A stretch of DNA of 64,000 bases from Erythroxylum novogranatense (Eukaryota; Streptophyta; Magnoliopsida; Malpighiales; Erythroxylaceae). Below, one piece after another: positions 47,481-57,640 of this stretch. The position numbers and the translations under genes are program-made. The stretch's first letter is position 1; the number at the start of each line of letters is the position of its first letter. The notes below the pieces were generated by a model. It saw only the letters and a list, made by a program, of their open reading frames with translations. It did not search any database and was not told the DNA's origin. The stretch covers positions 682,001 through 746,000 of the forward strand of contig JAIWQS010000093.1 in assembly GCA_029891385.1 (NCBI GenBank). Direction: 5' to 3'.

Positions 47481-48130
47481 AGAGTTATTACACATGGATT
47501 TATTTGGTCCAACAAGGACAATAAGTCTTGGTGGAAAGAAGTATGGACTTGTCATTATTGATGATTTTACAAGGTTTTGTTGGATACTTTTTCTCGCACA
47601 TAAAGATGAGTCTTTCAAGTGCTTTAGAAACCTTTCCATGAGGTTCTGAGAATGAAAAGGAGTGTCTATAGCCAGATAAGGAGTGATCATGGTGGAGAAT
47701 TGAAAATGAGAAGTTTAGAGTATTCTCAGAAGAAAATGGAATTTTCATAACTTCTACGCCCCAAGGACTCCGCAGCAGAATGGAGGTTTTGAAAGAAAGA
47801 ATAGGACGATTCAAGAGATGGCAAGAACAATGCTGTGCGAGATGAATCTTCCTAAATATTTTTGGGCAGAAGCTGTCAATACAGCATGCTATATTCAGAA
47901 TAGAGTGTTGCTGCGACCAATATTGAAGAAAACTCCCTATGAGTTGTGGAATGGAAGGAGACCAAACATTTCTTATTTCCATCCTTTAGGTTGTAAGTAC
48001 ACTATTCGAACACAAAGGAAGTTACGGACAAGTTTGATGCAAAGACTCTTGCGGGAATATTTCTAGGTTATTCTCTCACCTCAAAGGCATTTAGAGTCTA
48101 CAACCTCACCTCAAAGACTGTTGAAGAAAC
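47480..48130 (+). pseudogene. SIRE-like integrase core
   Basis: 47413-47649 reads ELLHMDLFGPTRTISLGGKKYG, which carries the first catalytic Asp (H-M-D), and then IIDDFTRFCWILFLAHKDES. Near 47680, RSDHGGE holds the second Asp after a frameshift. The Glu region is TPQQNGV-like (TPRTPQQNG, about 47758-47785) followed by ERKNRTIQEMARTML. 47818-48066 continues as LPKYFWAEAVNTACYIQNRV and KKTPYELWNGRRPN. Three or more frameshifts break the chain. Confidence 0.88.
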
Positions 48131-48200
48131 TATTCATGTCAAGTTCGATGATAGCTCTCAACCCAATAAGGAAGAGGAATCAGATAATGATGTTGTTACA

Positions 48201-49200
48201 GTGCCTTTGACGGAGTACAAAGAAGTATCTTCATCAGAAACACTATATGACGAAAAGAAAGACACTTCGAAGAATTTGGAGTTAAAGAAAGATTGGAGAT
48301 ACAAAAGTTCTCATCCTAAAGAGTCAATCATTGGAGAAACCTCAGAAGGTGTACGAACAAGGTCCAAGTTCAGAAGAGAAGCCAACGTAGCATTTATATC
48401 TGAAGTCGAACCTAAGAAGATTGATGAAGCTCTAAAAGATGAAGCATGGATACTAGCTATGCAAGAGGAGTTGAATCAATTCTATAGGAATAAAGTCTGG
48501 TCCTTAGTTCCTAAACCTGAAAAGAAATCCATTATTGGTACGAGTTGGGTATTCAAGAATAAACTAGACGAATCAGGAAAAGTAAGTCGCAACAAGGAAA
48601 GATTAGTAGCACAAGGCTATAATCAGCAAGAAGGAATAGACTACAATGAGACATATGCTCCAGTAGCAAGACTTGAAGCAATAAGGATACTGCTTGCATA
48701 TGCGCTTTGCCATGACATAAAGCTTTTTCAGATGGACGTAAAAAGTGCATTTCTGAATGGTTTTATAGATGAAGAAGTCTATGTTAAGCAACCTCCCTGA
48801 TTTGAGGACATAAAGTATCCAGATCATGTCTACAGACTTCATAAAGCCTTATATGGACTGAAACAGGCCCCTAGAGCATGGTATGATCGTCTGAGTTCAT
48901 TTCTTATAGAAAATGGATTTACTAGAGGTAAAGTAGACAAAACTCTTTTTAGAAAGAACTTGAGTAATGATTTCGTTATTGTGCAAATTTATGTTGATGA
49001 TATTATTTTTGGTGCAACTTCAAAAAGGTTATGCATGAGTTTTAAAAATCTGATGAAAAATGAATTTGAGATGAGCATGATGGGTGAGTTAAAATTATTT
49101 CTTGGATTGCAAGTAAAGCAAACTAAGGATAAGATTTTATCCATCAACAAAAATATCTTAAAGAATTGTTGTCTAAGTTTGATATGCAAAGGTTAAACAT
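48201..49200 (+). pseudogene. SIRE-like reverse transcriptase, mostly open
   Basis: 48201-48800 is open for 199 residues: EEELNQFYRNKVWSLV-like text (about 48460), WVFKNKLDESG, RLVAQGYNQQEGIDYNETYAPVAR and FQMDVKSAFLNGFI with the first catalytic Asp. A TGA replaces Gly in the PPGF turn (about 48798-48800). After it the frame goes on to ALYGLKQAPRAWYDRL (about 48848-48895), IYVDDIIFGAT (about 48988-49020; YVDD active site) and GELKLFLGLQV. One stop at 48800 and an indel near 49196 are the main damage. This is the best-kept enzyme domain in the window. Confidence 0.93.
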
Positions 49201-49397
49201 ATGTTCACCCCGATGCATCCTTCAAACTTGTTGTCAAAAGACGAAAGTGGTAAGAAGGTGGATCAAACCCTATTTAGAGGATGATTGGTTCTTTGCTTTA
49301 TCTTCTGACAAGTAGACGACATTCTATTCAGGTGTATGCTTGTGTGCAAGGTTTCAGTCGATCCTGAGAATCTCATTATATTGCTGTAAAACGAATT

Positions 49398-49952
49398 TTG
49401 AGATATCTCGTAGGTACTACTGATCTTTGCTTAATGTATGAGAAAGGTAAAAATTTTAGGTTGAATGGATATTGCGATGCGGACTATGCCGGTGATAGGA
49501 TCGAAAGGAAGAGCACGAGTGGTGGCTGTCACTTTCTTGGACCAAACCTGGTGTCATGGTCAAGCAAGAGACAAAGCTCGATTGCCTTATCAACTGCTGA
49601 AGCTGAATATATGTCTGCCGCAAGTTGTTGTTCACAAGTATTGTGGATCAAGTATCAATTGGAGGACTACTCAATACAAGAAGAAGAGATTCCAATATAC
49701 TACGACAACACCAAATAGCCATCGACCTTGTCAAAGAATCCAATTCAACATTCAAGGGTGAAGCACATAGAAGTCAGACATCATTTCTTGAGAGATTACG
49801 TTCAGAAGAAAGTCGTCAGTCTACAATTCGTAGAAACAAAATATCAGTGGGCGAATATCTTCACAAAACCACTAAGTGAAGATCGCTTTAAAGAAATCAG
49901 ACGCAACCTCAATATGGTGATGTTAACGGACCATTCATCTGGTTTTTCATAA
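49398..49952 (+). pseudogene. SIRE-like RNase H and pol C-terminus
   Basis: 49398-49718 reads RYLVGTTDLCLMY, then NGYCDADYAGD with the RNase H Asp, RKSTSGGCHFLG, SWSSKRQSSIALSTAEAEYMSAASCC, and IPIYYDNT. A frameshift after NT (CCAAATAG) moves the C-terminus to 49728-49952: HIEVRHHFLRDYVQK, KYQWANIFTKPLSEDRF, then NLNMVMLTDHSSGFS and a stop. The last 12 residues come from the start of the 54-bp repeat, so the pol C-terminus reads into it. Confidence 0.92.
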
Positions 49953-50135
49953 AGACAAGACAGACAGACGGAGGAGTTAACGAACCATTCATCTGGTTTT
50001 TCGTAAAGAAAAGACAGACAGATGGAGGAGTTAACGGACCATTCATCTGGTTTTTCAAAAAGACAAGACAGATAGACAGTGGAGTTAACGGTTTGATCAT
50101 CGATTTTTCAAAAGAAAAGACGGTGGAGCGGTGGA
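49921..50135 (+). repeat. 54-bp tandem repeat between pol and the third ORF
   Basis: GTTAAC-starting units begin at 49922, 49976, 50030 and 50084, spaced exactly 54 bp, or 18 codons. Each unit reads GTTAACGGACCATTCATCTG, a T-run, then an AAGACAAGACAGACAGA-type run. The fourth is degenerate. It overlaps the pol stop. Confidence 0.93.
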
Positions 50136-50355
50136 ATTAACGGCGTTAGGCGGTTTGGATATAAAACTTCCTTCACAAGAAAAAGTTTTAGAGGAAAAGT
50201 TGTCGATCATCGAGAAGTACAATCGTTCTAGAATTCTCTATAATATCCCTAAAAACTGACTTTTGGGATTTCTACCGAATTTAGAAATTGCTAGTTCTCT
50301 AAAATTCTCTCTGAAATTTCTTCAAGCAAGTTCCTACTCAATCAGAATCAGCAAG

Positions 50356-52684
50356 ATGAATGTCAAGCCTATTTTGCGAGTTGATCCGAGGATCGATTGG
50401 GGAAGATTGGTAAACTTCAAGAACTAAGAAAAGAACAAATGGATATAGATAGGAGATAATGGCGGCAGGATGGAGAAACTTCTTTCAAATATGAGATGAA
50501 GTCTATCTACAAGAAGTTTATGAGTTCTGGAAGAATACTAAATCATGAGACGATACAATCGTGTCGTATGTGAACACACACTCTGTTATAGTAACGGAAG
50601 GAGTTCTTGGAGAAAGTCCTGAATGTCCGATGGATGGAGTTCAACCCATTAATATGGTGAAATGGATGACTAAGCTTAAGATGAGCGAAGATGAAGTTAG
50701 TCATCAACTTTATGGACAAAATAACCTAATCGAAAGGAGAGCCTCTTGGCTGGTACCAAAAGCGAGGTATTGTTCGCGGTTCTATATGACTGTGTTTTAC
50801 CGAGAATAGGTTCACGACATCAGGTCACTACTCTGGATGAACAATGTATTTTTCATCTTCTGAATCATCAACCAATAGATTTACCATTTTTGATTTATCA
50901 GTACATGGTAAAATCAATAAAGGATACAAACACTTGTCCTTATGGGATGTTGTTGACAAGAGTGTTCAGAGAATCTGGCATCAGATTGGAAAGGGAATCG
51001 CACGGAAGATATCATTAAAAGCTATATAGATTCAACATCTATTGCTAAAATGGGTCTAAGATTTTCGACGAAAAGGAGCAGATTTGGCAAGAAAAACAAC
51101 AATTGAGGGGGCGTTTACTAAAGAAATCTTCTATGAAGGAAACAAGATCACATTCTCAGGAATCAAAATCGAGAAGTGTTCGATTTTTTGAATCGAGTGA
51201 TTTGAAGCGTAAAGGGAACCAACGCTAAATGACATTCCAAAGCAAGCAAGAACGTCACCAGAGCGAGCGTACGGCAAATGTAAAGAAGCGATCAATCCAG
51301 AGAATCAAGCCAATCAAAGCATTCTGAACTGCAAGGATCAAGAGCTACAAAGTCGTTGACATCAATCCTTGAAAAAGATTCAGAAACTCAGTCTCAAGGA
51401 AGTGGAGGAAAAAGAAAAGAAGAACTTGAAAAGCAAAAAACGCAACCTAAAAAGTTACCAAGGGGAAAGAAAATGAGTGCAACAAAAGAAAGAAGTCCAA
51501 CAACAGAAACAAAGTCTAAGAAGATACGACAAGAAAAGATCATTGTTGATACTACGAAAAAAGTCATTCACGATATGGTTGAAATAATGAAGTTAATGTG
51601 GAAGTCACATTGGTAATCTTAAGGATACTCACGATGTCCTTGATAATCCAATGTTTGAAGAAGTAGTTTCTACTACTTTTCAGTCTTCACTTGTTCGCAA
51701 AAGCAGTTGCTACACATGTTATGGGACAAAAGGTTAGTCAAAAAGTCTTGAGTATGATGACTAATGTTCTATCCCAATATTTAACTTTTCAAAGAGAAAG
51801 TTGGGAACACAGATTGGTTGTCACAGAGGAGAAGAAGAAGAAATCTGTCATCATCCGAGACAAACCAAAGAGATTTGTGAAAGCGTTCTTCAAATCAGTG
51901 AAATTGGATAACAACATTCTACATCTGTTGGATAGGGGTTATAAAAATTTCTATGATCAACTGAAGAGAGTTGGAAGAGAACCATATCCACCAGAGCCAT
52001 TTGGAGAGCGTCTTACTTCTTATCCAATACTGGACAGTACAGTTATCAAGGTGGTACGATTTACAACCACCAAATTTTGTTGAGCACGAAGTGTGAAGAA
52101 AGCGAAAGTGAAAGTTCAACCGAACCGATTTTGGATGACATGACTTCGATCGGATCGCGAAGCGGTGCAATTGATTGATGAAGCATGTGAGAGAAAAGAA
52201 GTGGAAGTTCTATCTGCATTTATCAAGATCCAGGAACAAGCCAAACTAAGGCTACAGCAGATGATCCACAGGAGGCACTCGGGAAGGGTCGATCGTCGTT
52301 CTTTTCTGATTGGGAACTTAAAATGTTCTTATAGTATTTTCTAGAACATTCTGCAAAATCGGCCTCTGTGGGAGATCAACTCAATTGCAGAAGCTATGCC
52401 TTAGCTTGGAAGCACATATCAACGTATACTTGATTCCTATGATCTTGATATTCCTGATCAAGCTGTATATGTCCCTCTACCTCTCCTCCAAATTATTGAA
52501 CCACATGTCTCAAACGTGGACGCTTATACAACAACAGTTGCTATTGTTGAAAAACAAGTTGTTGAGACAGAATCTTATTTCTTCGCTGAATCATTAACCT
52601 TAAAGAAACAAGTTCGAAACTTGATAAGGAAATGAAGAAGATTAAGAAGATCTTTGAAAAAGTTGGTGAAGCGATTGGGAAATA
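50356..52684 (+). pseudogene. Third, envelope-position ORF of the SIRE-like element
   Basis: SIRE elements carry an additional ORF after pol, once called envelope-like. Here ATG at 50356 opens MNVKPILRVDPRIDWGRLVNF. Open pieces are 50561-50809 (MSYVNTHSVIVTEGVLGE), 50746-51018 (KSEVLFAVLYDCVLPR, IYQYMVKS, CPYGMLLTRVF), 51356-51616 and 51691-52083. The CPYGMLLTRVF stretch resembles a domain common in plant retrotransposon third ORFs, annotated in databases as putative plant transposon protein. A Lys-rich coiled-coil-like tail ends near 52684 (KKIFEKVGEAIGK). No signal peptide is clear. Frames are broken in at least five places, often at CG-containing spots. Confidence 0.75.
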
Positions 52685-52884
52685 ATTTTTGATTAATAAC
52701 AAATAGGGAGAAGGAAGAATGAGAAGGAGAAGGAAGAATGAGAAGGAAAATCAATGAAAGGAAAAGATAGAAGAAATTTTGAAAGCGTATGCGAAGTTAT
52801 TTTGATCTATTAATACTTAGATATGTGATATTTTCATAATTTGATACCTTTCATATTTCTCTATTTCATAATATTTGTTATCAT
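52685..52884. other. 3' untranslated region of the SIRE-like element
   Basis: 200 bp with a short tandem AATGAGAAGGAGAAGGAAG (about 52716-52746), no coding frame, then the TTATCATCAAAAGGGG phrase. Confidence 0.7.
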
Positions 52885-52897
52885 CAAAAGGGGAGAA
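52885..52897 (+). other. Polypurine tract of the SIRE-like element
   Basis: AAAAGGGGAGAA, right before TGTTAAGTC. Confidence 0.92.
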
Positions 52898-53029
52898 TGT
52901 TAAGTCAAACCAGACTTTACGTATTAAATAATTTTGATGACAAAGAAAGAGAAATATACAAATGAAAAGTAGATGGATGTCATGAAGTAAAAAAACATTG
53001 AAGGAGAAAAATCAGCAAGTAAAATCACC

Positions 53030-53287
53030 GATACAAGAAAAGCAGACGGAAGCTTTACAAGAAAAGCAGACATAAGCTTTACAAGAGAAAAGCAGTTGAA
53101 AGCTTTACAAGAAAAGCAGACGGAAGCTTTACAAGAGAAAAGCGGAAGCTTTACAAGAAAAGCGCATTGAAGCTTTACAAGAGAAAAGCGATTTGAAGCT
53201 TTACAAGAAAAGCGCATTTAAGCTTTACAAGAGAAAAGAAGACTAAGCTTTAAGAAAAAGCGGCATTTTAAGCTTTACAAGAGAAAA
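53030..53287. repeat. AAGCTTTACAAGA array in the 3' LTR
   Basis: Nine full units and one missing its ACA (AAGCTTTAAGAAAAAG, about 53248). CAAGAAAAG and CAAGAGAAAAG ends alternate strictly, so the true period is a dimer of about 50 bp. Confidence 0.93.
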
Positions 53288-53414
53288 GCAGCCTATACAA
53301 AATGTCAGACGGAAGAAAGAAATATCAGTTTGAGTTAGTTACGGAGTCAAACTGAATAACCGTTTCTTTCAAGAATCAAGAAGTAGATAATCAAGAAACA
53401 GTTGAAGACCCGAC

Positions 53415-53422
53415 TATAAATA
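53415..53422 (+). promoter_or_regulatory. TATA box of the 3' LTR
   Basis: TATAAATA, matching 44652-44659. Confidence 0.8.
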
Positions 53423-54732
53423 AGAGTCGAGATTGAAGAAGAAACAACTTTATGCAACTTTATGAAACTTCATGAAACTCTGAGTATTCAACTTTTGATT
53501 TTCAGATTATCTGAGAGAAAAATTGTGAACGATATTTCGAGTGAACAGTTTTAAGAGCATTTCTATTGTAACAAGCTCTTTACTATTCTTTCAATTAGAA
53601 AGTGTTACAGATAGCCTGAAGAGGCTAAGAGTAAAATAATACTTGCTGTAAAGAGACCTGGAGAGGCTCAGTCGAAAGAATACTTGTAAACAATTCAGAG
53701 ATAGTGAAATCTCAGAAGGATATCTGAGGACTGGACGTAGCCCACGGTTTGGGGTGAACCAGGATAAACTGTTGTGTTTCTCTCTACTCTCATATTACTT
53801 ATATCGTATCCTTCAAAGTTAACAAAGTTTTCAAACTAGTTACTGAATTGATTTTCGATAAGTTTTGAAAGAACAAGCATTTTGTTAAGTGGATTAAGAA
53901 AAGTTTATCACAATTCAACTCCCCTTCTTGTGTATCTTGATCATATTATTGTTCAATATATTAACGTGTGATTCACTTCATATTGGTCCTAGAGCGATCC
54001 TAAGGTTGATTATTTTCTCTCTAGTTATAATAGTTAACCTTAAATTATAAACCTTAATTAGATTATGGAAAATTTCAACTTCTCAATTAACAATCTATCT
54101 AAAACCCTAATTAGATCTAAAGTTGTCCAATATACTATTGGGAACCTATGTGAGATCTCTCTTCACACAATTACCGATTTGATTAATTTCTTATTCTTAT
54201 TAAATCACCTAACTTTCGTTAGCCTAATTTAATTCTTTTTCATTCGATTAACCCTCTCAGTGTATTATCGAATTATGTAATCACAATGAATCCAATAAAC
54301 ATAAACAATCAGATTTTATTAAATAAGAGAAAAAACCTAAAGGTGAGTATAGAATATCTCAACATTCACAATCATAACATCAAATTGCTATTGTCACTTT
54401 TATACATTAATAAAAATGGAAAATAAAAGGAAATACAATTCTAAGCAGAGATGGGAGGCAGTGATGTCAAAAAACTCCATAGCTGGGAAGTACATCAATG
54501 TTGGCTTCTTCTCCACTTCTCTCTTCCTTCTTCTTTTTTTCAAACTCTCAATAATTCCGTCTAGGTCTTATCTCCAAAGTGGCTAATGTAAAAGCCCCTT
54601 CTTTTTATTCTTGTTGTTCTATTTATGTTCTTTTGTATTTAGGGTTGAACTAGGATTTTTTTGGGGTCCGAAAGGTCCAAAAAAGTCCATCGAAATGTGA
54701 AATTTGGAAGTGGCTATGCATTTGTCTGAACT

Positions 54733-54750
54733 AGGCCACGATCGTGGCCT
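54733..54750. repeat. Perfect 18-bp palindrome in Tat/Athila-like LTR
   Basis: AGGCCACGATCGTGGCCT. The matching LTR copy at about 57686-57703 has the eroded CAGGCCACAATCGCAGGCC. Confidence 0.92.
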
Positions 54751-55024
54751 GCTTCGAAGCCTTTTGTCACGACGGGCCAACTCTGATGCTTTTGAAAATT
54801 TCTCTACTCTTCGATGTTCACCCTGAAACACTAGCTAACACATTAAGGTACCCTCAAAAACATAATATTTAAGCTCAAAGATTTTTACTAACCCATAAAA
54901 CACTTAAAACACAAATAATTAACAAACTAACATAATTCTAACTTAAACGCATGCCAAGTGATTGAATTAATAGCTAAACACATATCAAATTATGTACTAA
55001 AACATAATGCATTTTACACTTATC

Positions 55025-56480
55025 AAAATCCCCTCACTTAAACGTTTGCTTGTCCTCAAACAAACAAAAAACAATCAAATAAATAAAGAAAACACAAAGC
55101 ACGCATATGTAATAATGAGACAATGGCTTCAACTTAGTGAAACAAATTCAACTGTAAACATAATCCTTCAAGTTTTTCTAACTTATTAACAAACATCTAA
55201 ACACCTTGGACTAAATATACAAACTCCTCAAAATTTTAATGTTAAGACTATTCACCTCTATCACTTCCACACACACAATGAAAATCATTCAGTCACAACA
55301 AAAGTGTAGCTATTCCTCAGTAGGTTTTCATGAAAAAATTTAAGTTACTAACAAGTTTGGTTGGTTTTTATTTGAAAACATTCTTTTTATTAATTTTCTT
55401 TAAGGATATGAACCTAGTCTTTTCTGCAGAGGCAAACATTTGTGATGAATGTCGATTCGGTTACTCAACTAAGTTATTTTGTTATTAAAATTTGCTTGGT
55501 TGGAATGTCATTATAGATTTTTATGTGAAGGCACACATTTGTGATGTGTGTCGATCCGGTTACTTAACTACATCACATTCTCAACTGGCTACTAGCTCTA
55601 TTCATAACCTAAAGGCTAGCGGAATAGTTATTTTAGTTAAAATTTATACAACTTCTTTCTTTTTCTTTTTCTTTCTTTTTTAACATAAAATTTTGCCTAC
55701 CTTATTGTTTTAGCTAATCATTCTCAATAAAATGTACTAATAATGCCATTTATGTGATTGGTCTAAAATTATAAATGAGCATGGCAAATTCTTAAGACTG
55801 AATGGACTAACATCATATCCTAATTAACCAGTATATTTAGCCCTCGGTAACTTAGTGACTAATTTCAGAAGCTAATAAATCGTCACAACCTAAAAGACTA
55901 TGTTTAAGGCTAAATCTATCCCGTTAAGTCCTAGCCATTGACACGTTCACACAATTCAGATCATGCAACCTAAATAAACTATCATACAATATGAAAAATT
56001 CACACGCAAGGTAAAAACATACAACCCTCCCCACACTTGAACAACACATTGTCCTTAATGTAAGAAGCGTACACAAACAAACGAGGGGAAATAAAACACA
56101 ATATACAAAAAACATAAGAAGAAAATACTAACAAAAATGAAAAGCAAAGTGTTAGAACACGAAACCATTTGTAGTGATGGAGATATCATCTTGGTGATGA
56201 CGATAGTGTTGAGACCATATTCGCTTGACATCGAGAGTGTTTCCCTATCTTATAAGTGATTCAAGAGAGTAAAAGAATTAGCAATCCAAACCATTCCAAA
56301 TCATTCAAAACTTATTTAAAAAATTAAAACAAACCTAACTACACAATAATTTAAATCTAACTACTATATGTGTTAATTTATGGTTATTAGCTTGACCTTC
56401 ATCCTTTAAAACTCAGCCAGGATCAATTATAAGCAGCTTATTTCCCTCCCTCCCCCCTCGCCGTCATAATGCCCAATTTT
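55025..56480 (-). other. 3' non-coding part of the Tat/Athila-like element
   Basis: On the minus strand it ends TTTGAGGACAAGCAAACG, then GTTTAAGTGAGGGGATTT before the LTR at 55024. TTGAGGACAAGCAA plus a GTTTAAGT-type tract is the usual close of Athila/Tat polyproteins. Between 55425 and 55590 a repeat of GGCAAACATTTGTGATGAATG / GGCACACATTTGTGATGTGTG occurs twice, about 110 bp apart. CCCCACACTTGAACAACACA (about 56030) is another Athila/Tat internal phrase. Reverse transcriptase and integrase are missing. Confidence 0.6.
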
Positions 56481-56490
56481 AGTTTGTAAC

Positions 56491-57018
56491 CTATAAGTAA
56501 GCTACAAATTGCAAAATGATCAGAAGGGCAATATTGAAGAAGCTGAGAAAACCAATTAATTTCAGTAATGTCCTGTTCACTAACAAACTGTCAATAAAAT
56601 AGGGAATAACAAAACTCCCTGAATCTTCCATCGAATCCAATAGTTTGTCTTGTAAAAAGGTGAGTTGCTCTCTCTCTTTTGTAATCACCTTCGTCTCCTC
56701 TACTCCTTCCGCTTCACAAATAGAGAGTTTTATAGCTTCTTCAAACTTGATGTTTGTTATTATCTGTTCTTTTCCCTTTTGTCCTTTAGACGATTTGAAC
56801 ATATCAATTATCCTAAATGAGCTACTATCCTTTGGATTCTTAAATACATCATTTATGTTTAATGTCACTTGGTCATCATTGATCGGAAGGATAAGGTTCT
56901 TTTCATGAACATCTACCCAAGATTTTTCGACATTCACATGTGATATATCAAGAACTAGTGAATAAAAGGTAAGGTTGGTATTTTTTATCAATCTCTTCCT
57001 TCTTCTCTTACTCTTCAA
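56491..57018 (-). pseudogene. Tat/Athila protease-linker segment, rearranged
   Basis: A 175-residue open frame on the minus strand. Residues about 22-75 (SLVLDISHVNVEKSWVDVHE, LPINDDQVTLNINDVFKNP) look like the region after a Tat/Athila protease, where L-V-D-V-H and V-N-D-D-Q-V-T-F-N-V are common. Near the C-terminus SGSFVIPYFIDSLLVNRTLL looks like the protease start, normally G-S-F-T-I-P-C. The two pieces are in the reverse of the usual order, so either the frame mixes two copies or part is duplicated. A polar linker (KKEREQLTFLQDK type) lies between. Not a working protein. Confidence 0.6.
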
Positions 57019-57055
57019 TAAGGTACGGTTTAGTTTGGTTTTCCACTATTCCTTC

Positions 57056-57289
57056 CTACTCTTCCTTATTCTTAAGTGTGATAGCCTCATAGTGCTCTCT
57101 TTGATGTATTTCCATATTACTTAGAGAGTCTTCCACACTTCTCTTACAAAATTCACAACAAAGTTGTCTCTCTCGAATCTCTAGGTTATCAATAGACAAG
57201 GCATGAGTTCTCGTTACTTGCTCAATTTTCTCTTCTAGTCTCTTCTGTCCATTTTCCATGTCTATGAGCATATCCAGGATCTTGTCCAA
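57056..57289 (-). pseudogene. Tat/Athila gag C-terminal segment
   Basis: 77 residues on the minus strand, MDKILDMLIDMENGQKRLEE to HYEAITLKNKEE. The end matches the E-H-C-K-A-I-T-L-R-S-G-K-E phrase of Tat/Athila polyproteins, upstream of the linker. The first half is coiled-coil-like, rich in E, K and L. The rest of gag is absent. Confidence 0.72.
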
Positions 57290-57640
57290 TTTAGAATCCC
57301 ATAAGTTAAACTCATCTTACTGAAGTCCTAACAGGTCATGACATCCTCAATGAGCCCCTACATTGTTGGACCAATAGGAAAACCACCCCGAAGTCTACAA
57401 GTTCTAACAATAATCATTACATCCCCATCCACACTGTGCCTTATTGTAATTCACAAAAGTTCCTTACATCCTATAATATCTATCTTCCATCATTGTTTTT
57501 TTTCATTTCTTCTTGGCATCTAGCTCAAATGTCTCATTTCTCATTCTAAAATGTCTTGTCGTATCTCTACTTTACCCCCTAAACTTTTTCCCCTTTTTTT
57601 CAAAACAAAAGATAATGAAAAAGCCTTAGACTAAAGATGT
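57290..57640. other. Junction stretch, nothing recognised
   Basis: About 350 bp between the gag fragment and the LTR start region. A full LTR and the 5' part of gag should lie here in an intact element, so a deletion is likely. Confidence 0.4.

Larger units (their letters stand above)
44165..53980 (+). mobile_element. SIRE/Maximus-like Ty1/copia element, full length but mutated
   Basis: LTRs of 1044 bp (44165-45208) and 1083 bp (52898-53980) are flanked by TATTG on both sides (44160-44164, 53981-53985). The order is primer site, gag, protease, integrase, reverse transcriptase, RNase H, a 54-bp repeat zone, a third ORF, and an AAAAGGGGAGAA polypurine tract. An extra ORF after pol and a tract of the CATCAAAAGGGG type are the marks of the SIRE (Maximus) lineage. 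Stops and frameshifts in gag, protease and the third ORF make this copy inactive, yet long pol stretches remain open. Confidence 0.93.
52898..53980 (+). repeat. 3' LTR of the SIRE-like element
   Basis: Same start and end as the 5' copy. A TATA box lies at 53415-53422. It holds a 10-copy array (53030-53287). Where the 5' LTR has CG at 44743, 44933, 44952 and 44960, this copy has CTG or CAG. Confidence 0.93.
43691..55024 (-). repeat. Tat/Athila-like 3' LTR, minus strand, split by the SIRE-like element
   Basis: 43691-44164 joined to 53981-55024. On the minus strand the LTR begins TGATAAGTGTAAAATGC at 55024, after a GTTTAAGTGAGGGGATTT tract. Its first 300 bp match 57690-58004. At the far end GCACCTAAGGTGTTGTTCCT (about 43848-43867) is the direct-strand form of the phrase that closes many Tat/Athila LTRs. 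The left border is uncertain. A perfect 18-bp palindrome lies at 54733-54750. Confidence 0.72.

Noticed and set aside
51356..51616. Lys/Glu-rich 86-residue frame as a possible separate nuclear protein
   Set aside because: It lies within the third ORF region of the SIRE-like element and is best read as a piece of that.
52924..53217. Frame coding SCKAS repeats, minus strand
   Set aside because: Shadow of the AAGCTTTACAAGA array in the SIRE-like 3' LTR.
53981..53997. ATTGGTCCTAGAGC after the SIRE-like 3' LTR, resembling a primer site
   Set aside because: The exact TATTG duplication fixes the LTR end. The similarity to TGGTATCAGAGC is chance in the flanking LTR sequence.
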